Below are positions 44,470-51,990 of a stretch of DNA of 64,000 nt, piece by piece (the first letter of the stretch is position 1; every line of letters begins with the position of its first letter). The position numbers and the translations under genes are program-made. Origin of the DNA: Actinomycetota bacterium. Its GTDB lineage: Bacteria > Actinomycetota > Actinomycetes > Propionibacteriales > Nocardioidaceae. The notes below the pieces were generated by a model that ran no database searches, had not been told where the DNA came from, and saw only the letters and a program-made list of their open reading frames with translations. Location: contig WLJH01000009.1 of the NCBI GenBank assembly GCA_009701885.1, forward strand, positions 62,001-126,000, in the 5' to 3' direction.

Positions 44470-45242
44470 CGCGCCGCTCGAGCCCGCCCATGGGCAGGGA
44501 CCTGCTCCTGCGGAAGGTCGCTGCGGAGGTCGTGGGCACCGCCTTCCTCGTCGCCGCGGTCATCGGCTCCGGCATCGCCGCGACCCGCCTCTCCCCCGAC
44601 GACGTCGGCCTGCAGCTGCTGCAGAACAGCATCGTGACGGGCGCCGCGCTGGTGGCGCTGATCCTGGCGCTGCAGCCGGTCTCGGCCGCGTTCAACCCGC
44701 TGGTCACCCTCGCCGAGGTCGTCCTGGGCCTGCTGCACGTGCGCGACGCCGTCCCCCTGGTGCTCGGCCAGGTCGCCGGCGGCGTCGTGGGCGCGGTCGT
44801 GGCGAACCTGATGTTCGACCTCGACGCGGTCACGATCTCCACCCGGGAGCGCACGGGTGGGGACCTGTGGCTGGCCGAGGTCGTCGCGACGCTGGGCCTG
44901 CTCGTGGTCATCTTCGGGTCGGTGCGCTCCGGGCGCACCGACACCATCGCGTACGCCGTGGGCGGCTACATCACCGCGGCGTACTGGTTCACCAGCTCGA
45001 CCAGCTTCGCCAACCCGGCCGTGACGGTGGCCCGGATGTTCTCCGACACCTTCGCCGGGATCTCCCCCGGCTCGGTCGCACCGTTCCTGGCCTTCCAGCT
45101 CCTCGGGGCCGGGCTCGCCGTGCTGCTCGTGCGGCTGCTCTACCCCGCGGAGTCCCTGCGCAACGCCGCCACCGCCACTGCCACCTCTCCCGCCACCTCT
45201 GCTGACACCGCCCCCGTCGACCAGCCTGGAGACCGATCGTGA
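44466..45242 (+). CDS. MIP/aquaporin-family channel in the ars operon (AqpS-like)
   Basis: 258 aa, six membrane helices with two half-helix loops. Pore motifs: first NPA site is NPL (N77 in SAAFNPLVTLAEVV), second is intact NPA (N183 in SFANPAVTVARMF). In Sinorhizobium meliloti an aquaglyceroporin, AqpS, replaces the arsenite pump and lets arsenite leave down its gradient; the same place in the operon here suggests the same job. GTG overlaps the arsR stop, and its own stop overlaps the next GTG; a start at 44490 is possible. Confidence 0.88.
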   Translation: MTRRSSPPMGRDLLLRKVAAEVVGTAFLVAAVIGSGIAATRLSPDDVGLQLLQNSIVTGAALVALILALQPVSAAFNPLVTLAEVVLGLLHVRDAVPLVLGQVAGGVVGAVVANLMFDLDAVTISTRERTGGDLWLAEVVATLGLLVVIFGSVRSGRTDTIAYAVGGYITAAYWFTSSTSFANPAVTVARMFSDTFAGISPGSVAPFLAFQLLGAGLAVLLVRLLYPAESLRNAATATATSPATSADTAPVDQPGDRS

Positions 45243-45862
45243 CCACCGCCCACGGGCTCGCAGCCCAGTGGACCCGCATCGTCGAGGACCTGACCTACCG
45301 CTACGACCACGTCTTCGACCGTGCCGAGATCAGCGCGGCGGTGGACCTGGCCAGGGCCGACCTGGAGCCGCACGCCCGCTTCACCGACTACCTGCCCGTG
45401 CTCGTGCAGCGCTTCGCCGAGGAGCAGCTGCGAGCGGCCGCCCAGGCCGAGGGCAGGCTCGCCAAGCCGGTGCCCGAGCTGCTCTTCGTCTGCGTCCACA
45501 ACGCCGGCCGCTCGCAGATGGCGGCTGCGCTCGCGGAGCACCTCTCCGGCGGCCGCGTGCACGTGCGGACCGCCGGGTCCGCCCCCGCCGACCGGATCCA
45601 CCCCGTCGTCGTGGACGTGCTGGCCGAGCGCGGCATCGAGCTCACCGAGGCCTATCCCAAGCCCCTCACCGACGACGTCGTACGTGCTGCTGACGTCATC
45701 GTGACGATGGGCTGCGGCGACGCCTGCCCCGTCTACCCCGGCAAGCGCTACGAGGACTGGCCGGTGGCCGATCCCGCCGACGCGACGCTGGACCAGGTCC
45801 GCTCGATCCGCGAGGACCTGCAGACCCGCGTCAGCGCCCTGCTGCGCGAGCTCGGCATCTGA
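45239..45862 (+). CDS. arsC: arsenate reductase, LMW-phosphatase type with N-terminal helical domain
   Basis: 207 aa. An N-terminal three-helix domain (about 1-75, VEDLTYRYDHVFDRAEISAAVDLAR) precedes a low-molecular-weight phosphatase-like ArsC domain with the CX5R loop C85-VHNAG-R91 and two further cysteines C159 and C163 (GCGDACPVYPGKRYEDW). The three-cysteine arrangement resembles thioredoxin-coupled or mycothiol-linked actinobacterial arsenate reductases (Corynebacterium ArsC1'-like). GTG overlaps the aquaporin stop. Confidence 0.9.
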   Translation: MTTAHGLAAQWTRIVEDLTYRYDHVFDRAEISAAVDLARADLEPHARFTDYLPVLVQRFAEEQLRAAAQAEGRLAKPVPELLFVCVHNAGRSQMAAALAEHLSGGRVHVRTAGSAPADRIHPVVVDVLAERGIELTEAYPKPLTDDVVRAADVIVTMGCGDACPVYPGKRYEDWPVADPADATLDQVRSIREDLQTRVSALLRELGI

Positions 45863-45880
45863 CCCCCACCAGGAGGAACC

Positions 45881-46303
45881 ATGACGACCACGCCCGACTC
45901 CCCCCGCACCGACAAGCCGACCGTGCTCTTCGTGTGCGTCCACAACGCCGGCCGCTCGCAGATGGCCGCGGGCTACCTGCAGCACCTGGCCGGCGACCGG
46001 ATCGAGGTGCTCTCGGCCGGCTCGCAACCCGCCGACCAGGTCAACCCGGCCGCCGTGGCCGCGATGGCCGAGGAGGGCATCGACATCGCCGCAGCCCAGC
46101 CCAAGATCCTGACCACCGAGGCCGTGGAGGAGTCGGACGTGGTCATCACGATGGGATGCGGCGACGAGTGCCCGTTCTTCCCGGGCAAGCGCTACGAGGA
46201 CTGGGTGCTCGAGGACCCGGCCGGGCAGAGCATCGAGGCCGTGCGCCCGATCCGCGACGAGATCCGCGGGCGGGTCGAGGAGCTCATCGCCTCGCTGGTG
46301 TGA
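45881..46303 (+). CDS. arsC: arsenate reductase / arsenate-mycothiol transferase
   Basis: 140 aa, the single-domain version of the preceding gene. Catalytic loop C19-VHNAG-R25, additional cysteines C93 and C97 in GCGDECPFFPGKRYEDW. Actinobacterial enzymes of this kind form or resolve arseno-mycothiol adducts with mycoredoxin. ATG 18 bp after the first reductase with AGGAGG just upstream. The two reductases are paralogous and probably arose by duplication. Confidence 0.92.
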   Translation: MTTTPDSPRTDKPTVLFVCVHNAGRSQMAAGYLQHLAGDRIEVLSAGSQPADQVNPAAVAAMAEEGIDIAAAQPKILTTEAVEESDVVITMGCGDECPFFPGKRYEDWVLEDPAGQSIEAVRPIRDEIRGRVEELIASLV

Positions 46304-46309
46304 CCGCTC

Positions 46310-46331
46310 GCCCGGCCGGCCACGGCCGGGC
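46310..46331. terminator. hairpin between convergent ars operon and pfkA
   Basis: GCCCGGCC-GGCCAC-GGCCGGGC, perfect 8-bp arms and 6-nt loop in the 41-bp gap between two convergent genes. No T-run. Confidence 0.65.
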
Positions 46332-46344
46332 ACGCCGAGACGGC

Positions 46345-47373
46345 TCAGCCGAAGAAGACCTCGGCCTCGGCGTACTCCTCGGGGCTGACCGTCTTCAGCA
46401 CGCCGGTGCCCTCGGCGAGCGGGACCCGCTCGATCCGGGTGCCGCGCAGCGCCATCATCGTGCCGAAGTCGCCTTCGGCGACGGCGTCGGCGGCCTGCAG
46501 GCCGAAGCGGGTCGCGAGCCAGCGGTCGAAGGCCGTCGGGGTGCCGCCGCGCTGGATGTGTCCGAGCACGACCGCGCGCGCCTCCTTGCCGGTGCGGTGC
46601 TCGATCTCCGAGGCGAGCCGGTCGCCGATGCCGCCGAGTCGGACGTGGCCGAAGTCGTCCTTCTCCCCGGAGACGAGCGTCATGTCGCCGCCCTCCTTCG
46701 GGACCGCGCCCTCGGAGACGACGATGATCGGGGCGTACTCGGACTCGAAGCGGGCCTCCACGTGGCGGCACACGGCCTCGATGTCGAAGGGCTGCTCGGG
46801 GATGAGCACGGCGCTCGCACCGCCGGCGATGCCGGAGTGCAGGGCGATCCACCCGGCGTGCCGCCCCATGACCTCCACGACGAGCACGCGGTGGTGGGAC
46901 TCGGCCGTCGTGTGCAGCCGGTCGATGGCGTCGGTGGCGATGTTGACCGCGGTGTCGAACCCGAAGGTGAAGTCGGTGCCGGACAGGTCGTTGTCGATCG
47001 TCTTCGGGACGCCGACGACCTTGACGCCGAGGTCGGCGAGCTTGGTGGCGACGCCGAGGGTGTCCTCGCCACCGATCGCGACCAGCGCGTCGACGCCGTC
47101 GCGGGCCAGGTTGTCGGTGATCTGCTGGACGCCGTCCTCGAGCTTGAACGGGTTCGTGCGCGAGGAGCCCAGGATGGTGCCGCCGCGCGGCAGGATCCCG
47201 CGGCACTGCTCGACGCCCAGGGGCATCGTCAGGCCCTCGAGCGGGCCCTTCCAGCCGTCGCGGTACCCCAGGAACTCGAACCCGTGCTGGCGCACGCCCT
47301 TGCGGACCACGGCACGGATGACGGCGTTGAGGCCGGGGCAGTCCCCGCCTCCGGTCAGGACTCCCACTCGCAT
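46345..47373 (-). CDS. pfkA: phosphofructokinase, PPi-dependent signature
   Basis: Group A phosphofructokinase, 342 aa. N-terminal LTGGGDCPGLNAVIR and substrate loops GSSRTNPF, PKTIDNDLSGTDFTFGFDTA and MGRHAGWIA are intact. The residues that separate phosphoryl donors are D104 (GGEDT) and K124 (PKTIDND); ATP enzymes such as E. coli have Gly at both, whereas the PPi-dependent enzyme of Amycolatopsis has Asp and Lys. PPi dependence, and hence a reversible reaction, is therefore predicted. ATG start 6 nt after TAGGGT (47380-47385), leaderless. Confidence 0.93.
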   Translation of the reverse strand: MRVGVLTGGGDCPGLNAVIRAVVRKGVRQHGFEFLGYRDGWKGPLEGLTMPLGVEQCRGILPRGGTILGSSRTNPFKLEDGVQQITDNLARDGVDALVAIGGEDTLGVATKLADLGVKVVGVPKTIDNDLSGTDFTFGFDTAVNIATDAIDRLHTTAESHHRVLVVEVMGRHAGWIALHSGIAGGASAVLIPEQPFDIEAVCRHVEARFESEYAPIIVVSEGAVPKEGGDMTLVSGEKDDFGHVRLGGIGDRLASEIEHRTGKEARAVVLGHIQRGGTPTAFDRWLATRFGLQAADAVAEGDFGTMMALRGTRIERVPLAEGTGVLKTVSPEEYAEAEVFFG

Positions 47374-47379
47374 GCACCG

Positions 47380-47385
47380 ACCCTA
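47380..47385 (-). promoter_or_regulatory. predicted -10 of pfkA (leaderless)
   Basis: TAGGGT on the minus strand, 6 nt before the ATG at 47373. Confidence 0.5.
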
Positions 47386-47432
47386 GCGACACATGACCCG
47401 GGTCACACCCCACCCGGGGTGGCCGGATGTCC

Positions 47433-47438
47433 TAGGGT
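47433..47438 (+). promoter_or_regulatory. predicted -10 of the DUF1028 gene (leaderless)
   Basis: TAGGGT 7 nt before the ATG at 47446. Confidence 0.5.
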
Positions 47439-47445
47439 CCCGCGC

Positions 47446-48291
47446 ATGACCTTCTCGATCGTGGCCAGGTCCGGACACCCCGACCCCGAGGAAGCCGAGT
47501 GGGGGGTGGCGGTCGCGTCGAAGTTCCTGGCGGTCGGCAGCGCCGTGCCCGCTGCGGTCGCCCAGGTCGGGGCGATCGCCACGCAGGCCGACGCGAACGT
47601 CGCCTACAAGGGTCTGGCGCTGGCGCACCTCGACGAGGGCGCGAACGCCTCGATCGCGCTGCAGCGGCTGCTCGAGGAGGACCCGGGCCGCGACCACCGG
47701 CAGGTGGGCATCGTGGACGTCGAGGGCGGGGCGGCCACCCACACCGGCAGCGCCTGCCTGGACTGGGCCGGGGGCGTGACCGGTGAGGGCTACGCGATCC
47801 AGGGCAACATCCTCACCGGCGAGGACGTCGTGCTCGCGATGGAGGCGGCGTTCCTGGCCACCGACGACTCGGTGCCGCTGGCCCACCGGCTGCTCGCGGC
47901 GCTGGCCGCCGGCGACGAGGCGGGCGGCGACAGCCGGGGCCGCCAGTCCGCAGCCCTGCTGGTGGTGCGCGAGGGGGCGGGGTACGGCGGTGGCGACGAC
48001 ATCGCCTGCGACCTGCGCGTGGACGACCACGCCGCGCCGGTCCAGGAGCTCGCGCGGCTGCTCGACCTCAACGACCTCTACCTCACCGCCTCCACCGAGG
48101 AGGAGAAGGTGCCGGTGACCCCCGAGCTGCGCGAGGAGCTCGAGGCGATGGCCCGGGCGGGCGGCCACCGCGACCTGCACGCATGGGTCGGCACCGAGAA
48201 CTACGAGATGCGCGTGGCCGACGACCTGTCGTGGATCGACCGACGGGTGCTCGCCATCGCCCGCGGCGAGGACGGCGGGTCCGCGTCGTGA
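47446..48291 (+). CDS. DUF1028 (Ntn-hydrolase-like) protein
   Basis: 281 aa. The N-terminus MTFSIVARSGHPDPEEAEWGVAVASKFLAVGSAVPAA-type pattern, ATQADANVAYKGLALA, TGSACLDWAGGVTGEGYAIQGNILTG and WVGTENYEMR are DUF1028 hallmarks; the family has a proteasome-subunit-like fold with no established substrate. ATG start behind a leaderless-type promoter, divergent from pfkA. The stop overlaps the glpK GTG (GTGA), so the two are cotranscribed. Confidence 0.88.
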   Translation: MTFSIVARSGHPDPEEAEWGVAVASKFLAVGSAVPAAVAQVGAIATQADANVAYKGLALAHLDEGANASIALQRLLEEDPGRDHRQVGIVDVEGGAATHTGSACLDWAGGVTGEGYAIQGNILTGEDVVLAMEAAFLATDDSVPLAHRLLAALAAGDEAGGDSRGRQSAALLVVREGAGYGGGDDIACDLRVDDHAAPVQELARLLDLNDLYLTASTEEEKVPVTPELREELEAMARAGGHRDLHAWVGTENYEMRVADDLSWIDRRVLAIARGEDGGSAS

Positions 48292-49760
48292 GCGTCCTGG
48301 CGATCGACGCCGGCACGACGGGGGTCACGGCGGTCGTCGTCTCGCCGCAGGGCGACATCGTGGCCAAGGGCTACCAGGAGTTCGCCCAGCACTTCCCGAG
48401 GCCGGGCTGGGTCGAGCACGCGCCGGAGGAGATCTGGCAGGCGACCCTGGAGGCCACGAGGGCGGCGCTGGCGCGGTTCGACGCCTCGCAGCTGCGCGCC
48501 ATCGGCATCACCAACCAGCGCGAGACCGTGCTGCTCTGGGACCGCGAGACCCTCGGCTCGCCACGTCGCGCGATCGTCTGGCAGGACCGTCGCACCGCCG
48601 ACATCTGCACCCGGCTGCGCGACGAGGGCCACGAGGACCGGGTCAGCGAGCTCACCGGGCTGCGCCTGGACCCCTACTTCTCCGGCACCAAGCTGCGCTG
48701 GTTGGCCGAGGAGGAGCCGCGCACCTGGGCCCTGGTCGAGGAGGGCAGGTACGCCGTCGGCACGGTCGACTCCTACCTCATCGCCCGGATGACCCGCGGA
48801 CTGCACCACGTCACGGACGTCTCCAACGCCAGCCGCACGCTGCTCTTCGACCTCGCCGCCGGCGACTGGTCCGAGGAGCTGTGCGGGATCTTCGGCGTGC
48901 CACGCGACGCCTTGCCGGACCTCGTGCCCTCCTGGGGCGAGGTCGCGCTCTCGGACCCGAGGTCCTTCCTCGACCTCGAGCTGCCGATCGCGGGCATCGC
49001 CGGCGACCAGCAGTCGGCGCTCTTCGGGCAGACGTGCTTCGACGAGGGCGACGCGAAGTGCACCTACGGCACCGGGTCCTTCATCCTCACCAACACCGGC
49101 TCGGAGCTGGTGCGCTCCGACGCGGGACTGCTCACCACCGCCGCCTGGCGCTCTCCCTCCGGTGAGCTGACCTACGCCCTCGAGGGCGCGATCTTCGTGA
49201 CCGGGGCGGCGGTGCAGTGGCTGCGCGACGGGCTGCAGATCGTCGGCTCGGCGGCCGAGACCGAGGCGATCGCGGCCACGGTGGACTCCTCCGACGGCGT
49301 GGTCTTCGTCCCCGCCCTCACCGGGCTCGGCGCCCCGCACTGGGACCCGCACGCCCGCGGCACCATCCTGGGCATCACCCGCGGCACGACCCGGTCCCAC
49401 CTCGTGCGCGCCACGCTCGAGGCGATCACCTTCGAGGTGCGCGACGTCATCGAGACGATGCCGGCGCGGACGTCGCTGGCCGTCGACGGCGGGGCCTGCG
49501 CCAACGACCTGCTCTGCCAGCTGCAGGCCGACCAGCTCGGGCTCACCGTCGAGCGACCTCGCCTGACGGAGACCACCGCGCTCGGTGCGGCGTTCCTCGC
49601 CGGGCTCGGCGTCGGCGTGTGGGGCTCCACCGACGAGCTGCGCGAGACCTGGCAGCTGGACCGCTCCTTCGCCCCCTCGCCCGACCGGGCCGCCGCCGAC
49701 GCCGCCCACCGGCGCTGGACCGAGGCGGTCGAGCGCTCGAAGGGCTGGGCGCTGCTCTGA
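48288..49760 (+). CDS. glpK: glycerol kinase
   Basis: FGGY-family kinase phosphorylating glycerol to sn-glycerol 3-phosphate. 490 aa. ATP/phosphate loops AIDAGTTGVTAVVV at the N-terminus; GITNQRETVLLWDRETL; GLRLDPYFSGTKLRWL; GIAGDQQSALFGQTC; TYGTGSFILTNTG; and VDGGACANDLLCQLQAD. GTG overlaps the DUF1028 stop. No glpF or glpD is adjacent; the MIP channel of the ars operon is 3 kb away and on the same strand but in a different operon. Confidence 0.92.
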   Translation: MSVLAIDAGTTGVTAVVVSPQGDIVAKGYQEFAQHFPRPGWVEHAPEEIWQATLEATRAALARFDASQLRAIGITNQRETVLLWDRETLGSPRRAIVWQDRRTADICTRLRDEGHEDRVSELTGLRLDPYFSGTKLRWLAEEEPRTWALVEEGRYAVGTVDSYLIARMTRGLHHVTDVSNASRTLLFDLAAGDWSEELCGIFGVPRDALPDLVPSWGEVALSDPRSFLDLELPIAGIAGDQQSALFGQTCFDEGDAKCTYGTGSFILTNTGSELVRSDAGLLTTAAWRSPSGELTYALEGAIFVTGAAVQWLRDGLQIVGSAAETEAIAATVDSSDGVVFVPALTGLGAPHWDPHARGTILGITRGTTRSHLVRATLEAITFEVRDVIETMPARTSLAVDGGACANDLLCQLQADQLGLTVERPRLTETTALGAAFLAGLGVGVWGSTDELRETWQLDRSFAPSPDRAAADAAHRRWTEAVERSKGWALL

Positions 49761-49880
49761 CGATCGGCCGATCCGTGGCCACGAGGACCGCACGCGCAGG
49801 CGAACGCCCCCTCTCACGCGCAGCACGCAGCTTCTCGGGCTGTTCGGTCCTTGCGGCTACGAGCCGGTCGCGCACGCCGC

Positions 49881-50810
49881 TCAGTGCGACGGCAACCGCT
49901 CCAGCGCCCGTGCCGCCTCGTCCCGGGCCGCGCGGGCCTCGTCCCGGGCGGCCTGCGCCTCGTCGCGAGCGGCCTCGGCCTCCTCGAGCGCGTCGTCGAC
50001 GTCGTCGGCGTCGGACTCCAGCTCGGCGAGCCGGCGCTTGAGCTCGTCGATCTCGGCCTGCAGCTCGAGCGCGCGGGCCTCGAGCTCACCGACCTCGGAC
50101 TGCACCTCGGCCAAGGACTCTTCGGCATCGGCCAGTCCCGAGTCGGCCTCGGCGAGGGCGTCCTCGGCGGCCCGACGGGCCTTGGCGTCCGCCTCGGGGT
50201 CGGGTACGACGGTGAGCGCGGGCCGCCCGGCCGGCTCGGCCTGCGGAGCGGGTGCCGCCTCAAAGCCGAGTGCCTCGGGAAGCGCGACCGCGGCCGCCAC
50301 GTCGACCTCGTCCACGCCCGTGCTGGCCAGCGGCGCGACGAGCAGCCCGCTGCGGACGGCACGGGTGCACTCCGCGTCGACCATGGCGGCCGTGAGCGTG
50401 GCCTCGACCTGGTCGGCGACGGCCTGGGTCACCTTCAACCCGTGGGAGCGCGCCAGCCCCCTCGCCGTCGTCGTGACGGCGGCCGTCAGCTGACGGCGCT
50501 GCTTGGTGAGCGCACGAAGGTCGTCGGCCGACATGGACTCCTGGGCCGACCGCAGCGCCGCACCGACCGCGAGCACCTGCTCGACCTGCTCGGTCTCGTG
50601 CCGCACCAGCAGGTCGACGACCCAGGCAGCGGTAGCGGGCTTGCGCAGCGCCTTCAACCGCGCCGCCAGCGGCGTCCCCCTGTGCCGCTTGACCAGCTCG
50701 TCACGCGCGGGGGTGAAGTCCGGCAACGGGAGCCCGTAGAGCCGCTCGGCGAGGGCGAGCAGCTGCTCGGTCTCCTCGGCGGAGCCGTCCCCGGCGGGGT
50801 CCGGGCTCAC
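49881..50810 (-). CDS. coiled-coil protein of unknown function
   Basis: 309 aa. Helical N-terminal half (ETEQLLALAERLYGLPLPDFTPARDELVKRHRG) with a conserved-looking AWVVDLLVRHETEQVEQVLAVGAALR segment, then from about residue 225 a long Ala/Glu/Asp/Arg coiled coil (SEVGELEARALELQAEIDEL) ending in repeated AARDEAQ units. No membrane segment or enzyme motif. The GTG at 50810 overlaps the LuxR regulator stop. Possibly a structural or scaffold protein linked to the two-component system; family not recognised. Confidence 0.75.
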   Translation of the reverse strand: MSPDPAGDGSAEETEQLLALAERLYGLPLPDFTPARDELVKRHRGTPLAARLKALRKPATAAWVVDLLVRHETEQVEQVLAVGAALRSAQESMSADDLRALTKQRRQLTAAVTTTARGLARSHGLKVTQAVADQVEATLTAAMVDAECTRAVRSGLLVAPLASTGVDEVDVAAAVALPEALGFEAAPAPQAEPAGRPALTVVPDPEADAKARRAAEDALAEADSGLADAEESLAEVQSEVGELEARALELQAEIDELKRRLAELESDADDVDDALEEAEAARDEAQAARDEARAARDEAARALERLPSH

Positions 50811-51460
50811 TCCTCCAGCCCCTGCTCGATCGCCCAGCGGGTCAGCTCGACCCGGTTGTGCAGCTGGAGCTTGCGCAGCGTGTTCTGCACGTGGTTCTGC
50901 ACCGTGCGGTGGGAGAGCACCAACCGCTCGGCGATCTGCTTGTAGGACATGCCGGTGGCGACCATCCGCAGCACCTCGGTCTCCCGCTCGGTCAGCTGCG
51001 GGACCTCCGGGCCCGAGGGGGTCGGGTCGGAGAGCCGGCGGTACTCCCCCAGCACCAGCCCGGCCAGCCCGGGCGTGAAGACGGGGTCGCCCGCGGCGGT
51101 CCGGCGCACGGCGTCGATCAGCTCCTCGCGGGAGGCCGACTTCACGAGGTAGCCGGTCGCGCCGGCCTTGACCGCGGCCAGCACGTCGTCCTGCTCCCCG
51201 CTGGCCGAGAGGATCAGCACCCGTGCCGAGGGGTCGTGGCGCAGCACCCGCTCGGCCACCTCGACCCCGCTGGGACCGGGGATCTGCAGGTCCAGCACGA
51301 CGACCTGCGGCCGGGCGGCGGGGAACCGGGCGATCGCCTGGTCCCCGTCGGCCGCGACCGCCACCACGTCGAAGCCGGCACCGGCGAGGTCGCGCTCCAC
51401 CGCGTCGCGCCACATCGGGTGGTCGTCGACCACCATGACCCGCAGCGGCTGCTCGCTCAC
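50807..51460 (-). CDS. NarL/LuxR-family response regulator
   Basis: 217 aa. REC domain with acidic pocket VVDDH, phosphoacceptor D57 (VVVLDLQIPG) and conserved Lys in GYLVKSAS; C-terminal LuxR HTH (LTERETEVLRMVATGMSYKQIAERLVLSHRTVQNHV). Partner of the sensor kinase two genes upstream. Though its GTG overlaps the flavin reductase stop, TAGGGT at 51468-51473 lies 7 nt before it, suggesting an extra leaderless promoter. Resembles MacR of the MacRS system by context. Confidence 0.92.
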   Translation of the reverse strand: MSEQPLRVMVVDDHPMWRDAVERDLAGAGFDVVAVAADGDQAIARFPAARPQVVVLDLQIPGPSGVEVAERVLRHDPSARVLILSASGEQDDVLAAVKAGATGYLVKSASREELIDAVRRTAAGDPVFTPGLAGLVLGEYRRLSDPTPSGPEVPQLTERETEVLRMVATGMSYKQIAERLVLSHRTVQNHVQNTLRKLQLHNRVELTRWAIEQGLEE

Positions 51461-51990
51461 GCGTCGGACCCTAGGCCATGTCCCAGCGACAGCCACCGAC
51501 CCCGGCGGTGGCCCAGCGCCCCGCTCGGCGGGTCGTCGGCGACCTCGACGTGGGCGATGCGGCACGTCACCTGCGCGGACCAGCCCAGCTCGCGTTCCTC
51601 CACCAGCTCGGCACCCAGCCAGGTGCCGGCAGTGGCGAGCCGCGGCCCCCAGGGTGTCTCCTCCCACTCCACGGCGCGGAAGGGCCCGCCAGGCAGCGGC
51701 GCCTGGCCGGCGAAGACCTCGGCCAACGAGCGGTCGGCCCAGGAGAGCACCTGCATGACCACGCACCCGGTGTCGCGCAGCGCCTCGGTGAGGTCGGCGT
51801 CGGGGTCGAGCAGCCCGACCACGTGGGCCGGTCGCCCCAGCGCCACGACGAGCGAGGAGACGGTCAGACCCGCGCGGTCGGCACCGGACCCCGAGGTCCA
51901 CAACGTGACGGCACCGCCGAGCCGGCCGCGGAAGCGGCGTACGGGATCGGGGTGGGGGTCGGTGAAGGGGTGTTCGGTGTGGATGGTCAC
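51457..51990 (-). CDS. flavin reductase-like (split-barrel FMN) domain protein
   Basis: 177 aa. RFRGRLGGAVTLWTSGSGADRAGLTVSSLVVALGRPAHVVGLLDPDADL and FAGQAPLPGGPFRAVEWEETPWGPRL follow the FMN-binding split-barrel flavin reductase pattern. Placed between a histidine kinase and its response regulator with 4-bp overlaps at both ends (GTGA), so all three are made together. It may supply redox or flavin sensing to the pathway, which is inference. GTG start at 51990. Confidence 0.8.
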   Translation of the reverse strand: MTIHTEHPFTDPHPDPVRRFRGRLGGAVTLWTSGSGADRAGLTVSSLVVALGRPAHVVGLLDPDADLTEALRDTGCVVMQVLSWADRSLAEVFAGQAPLPGGPFRAVEWEETPWGPRLATAGTWLGAELVEERELGWSAQVTCRIAHVEVADDPPSGALGHRRGRWLSLGHGLGSDA

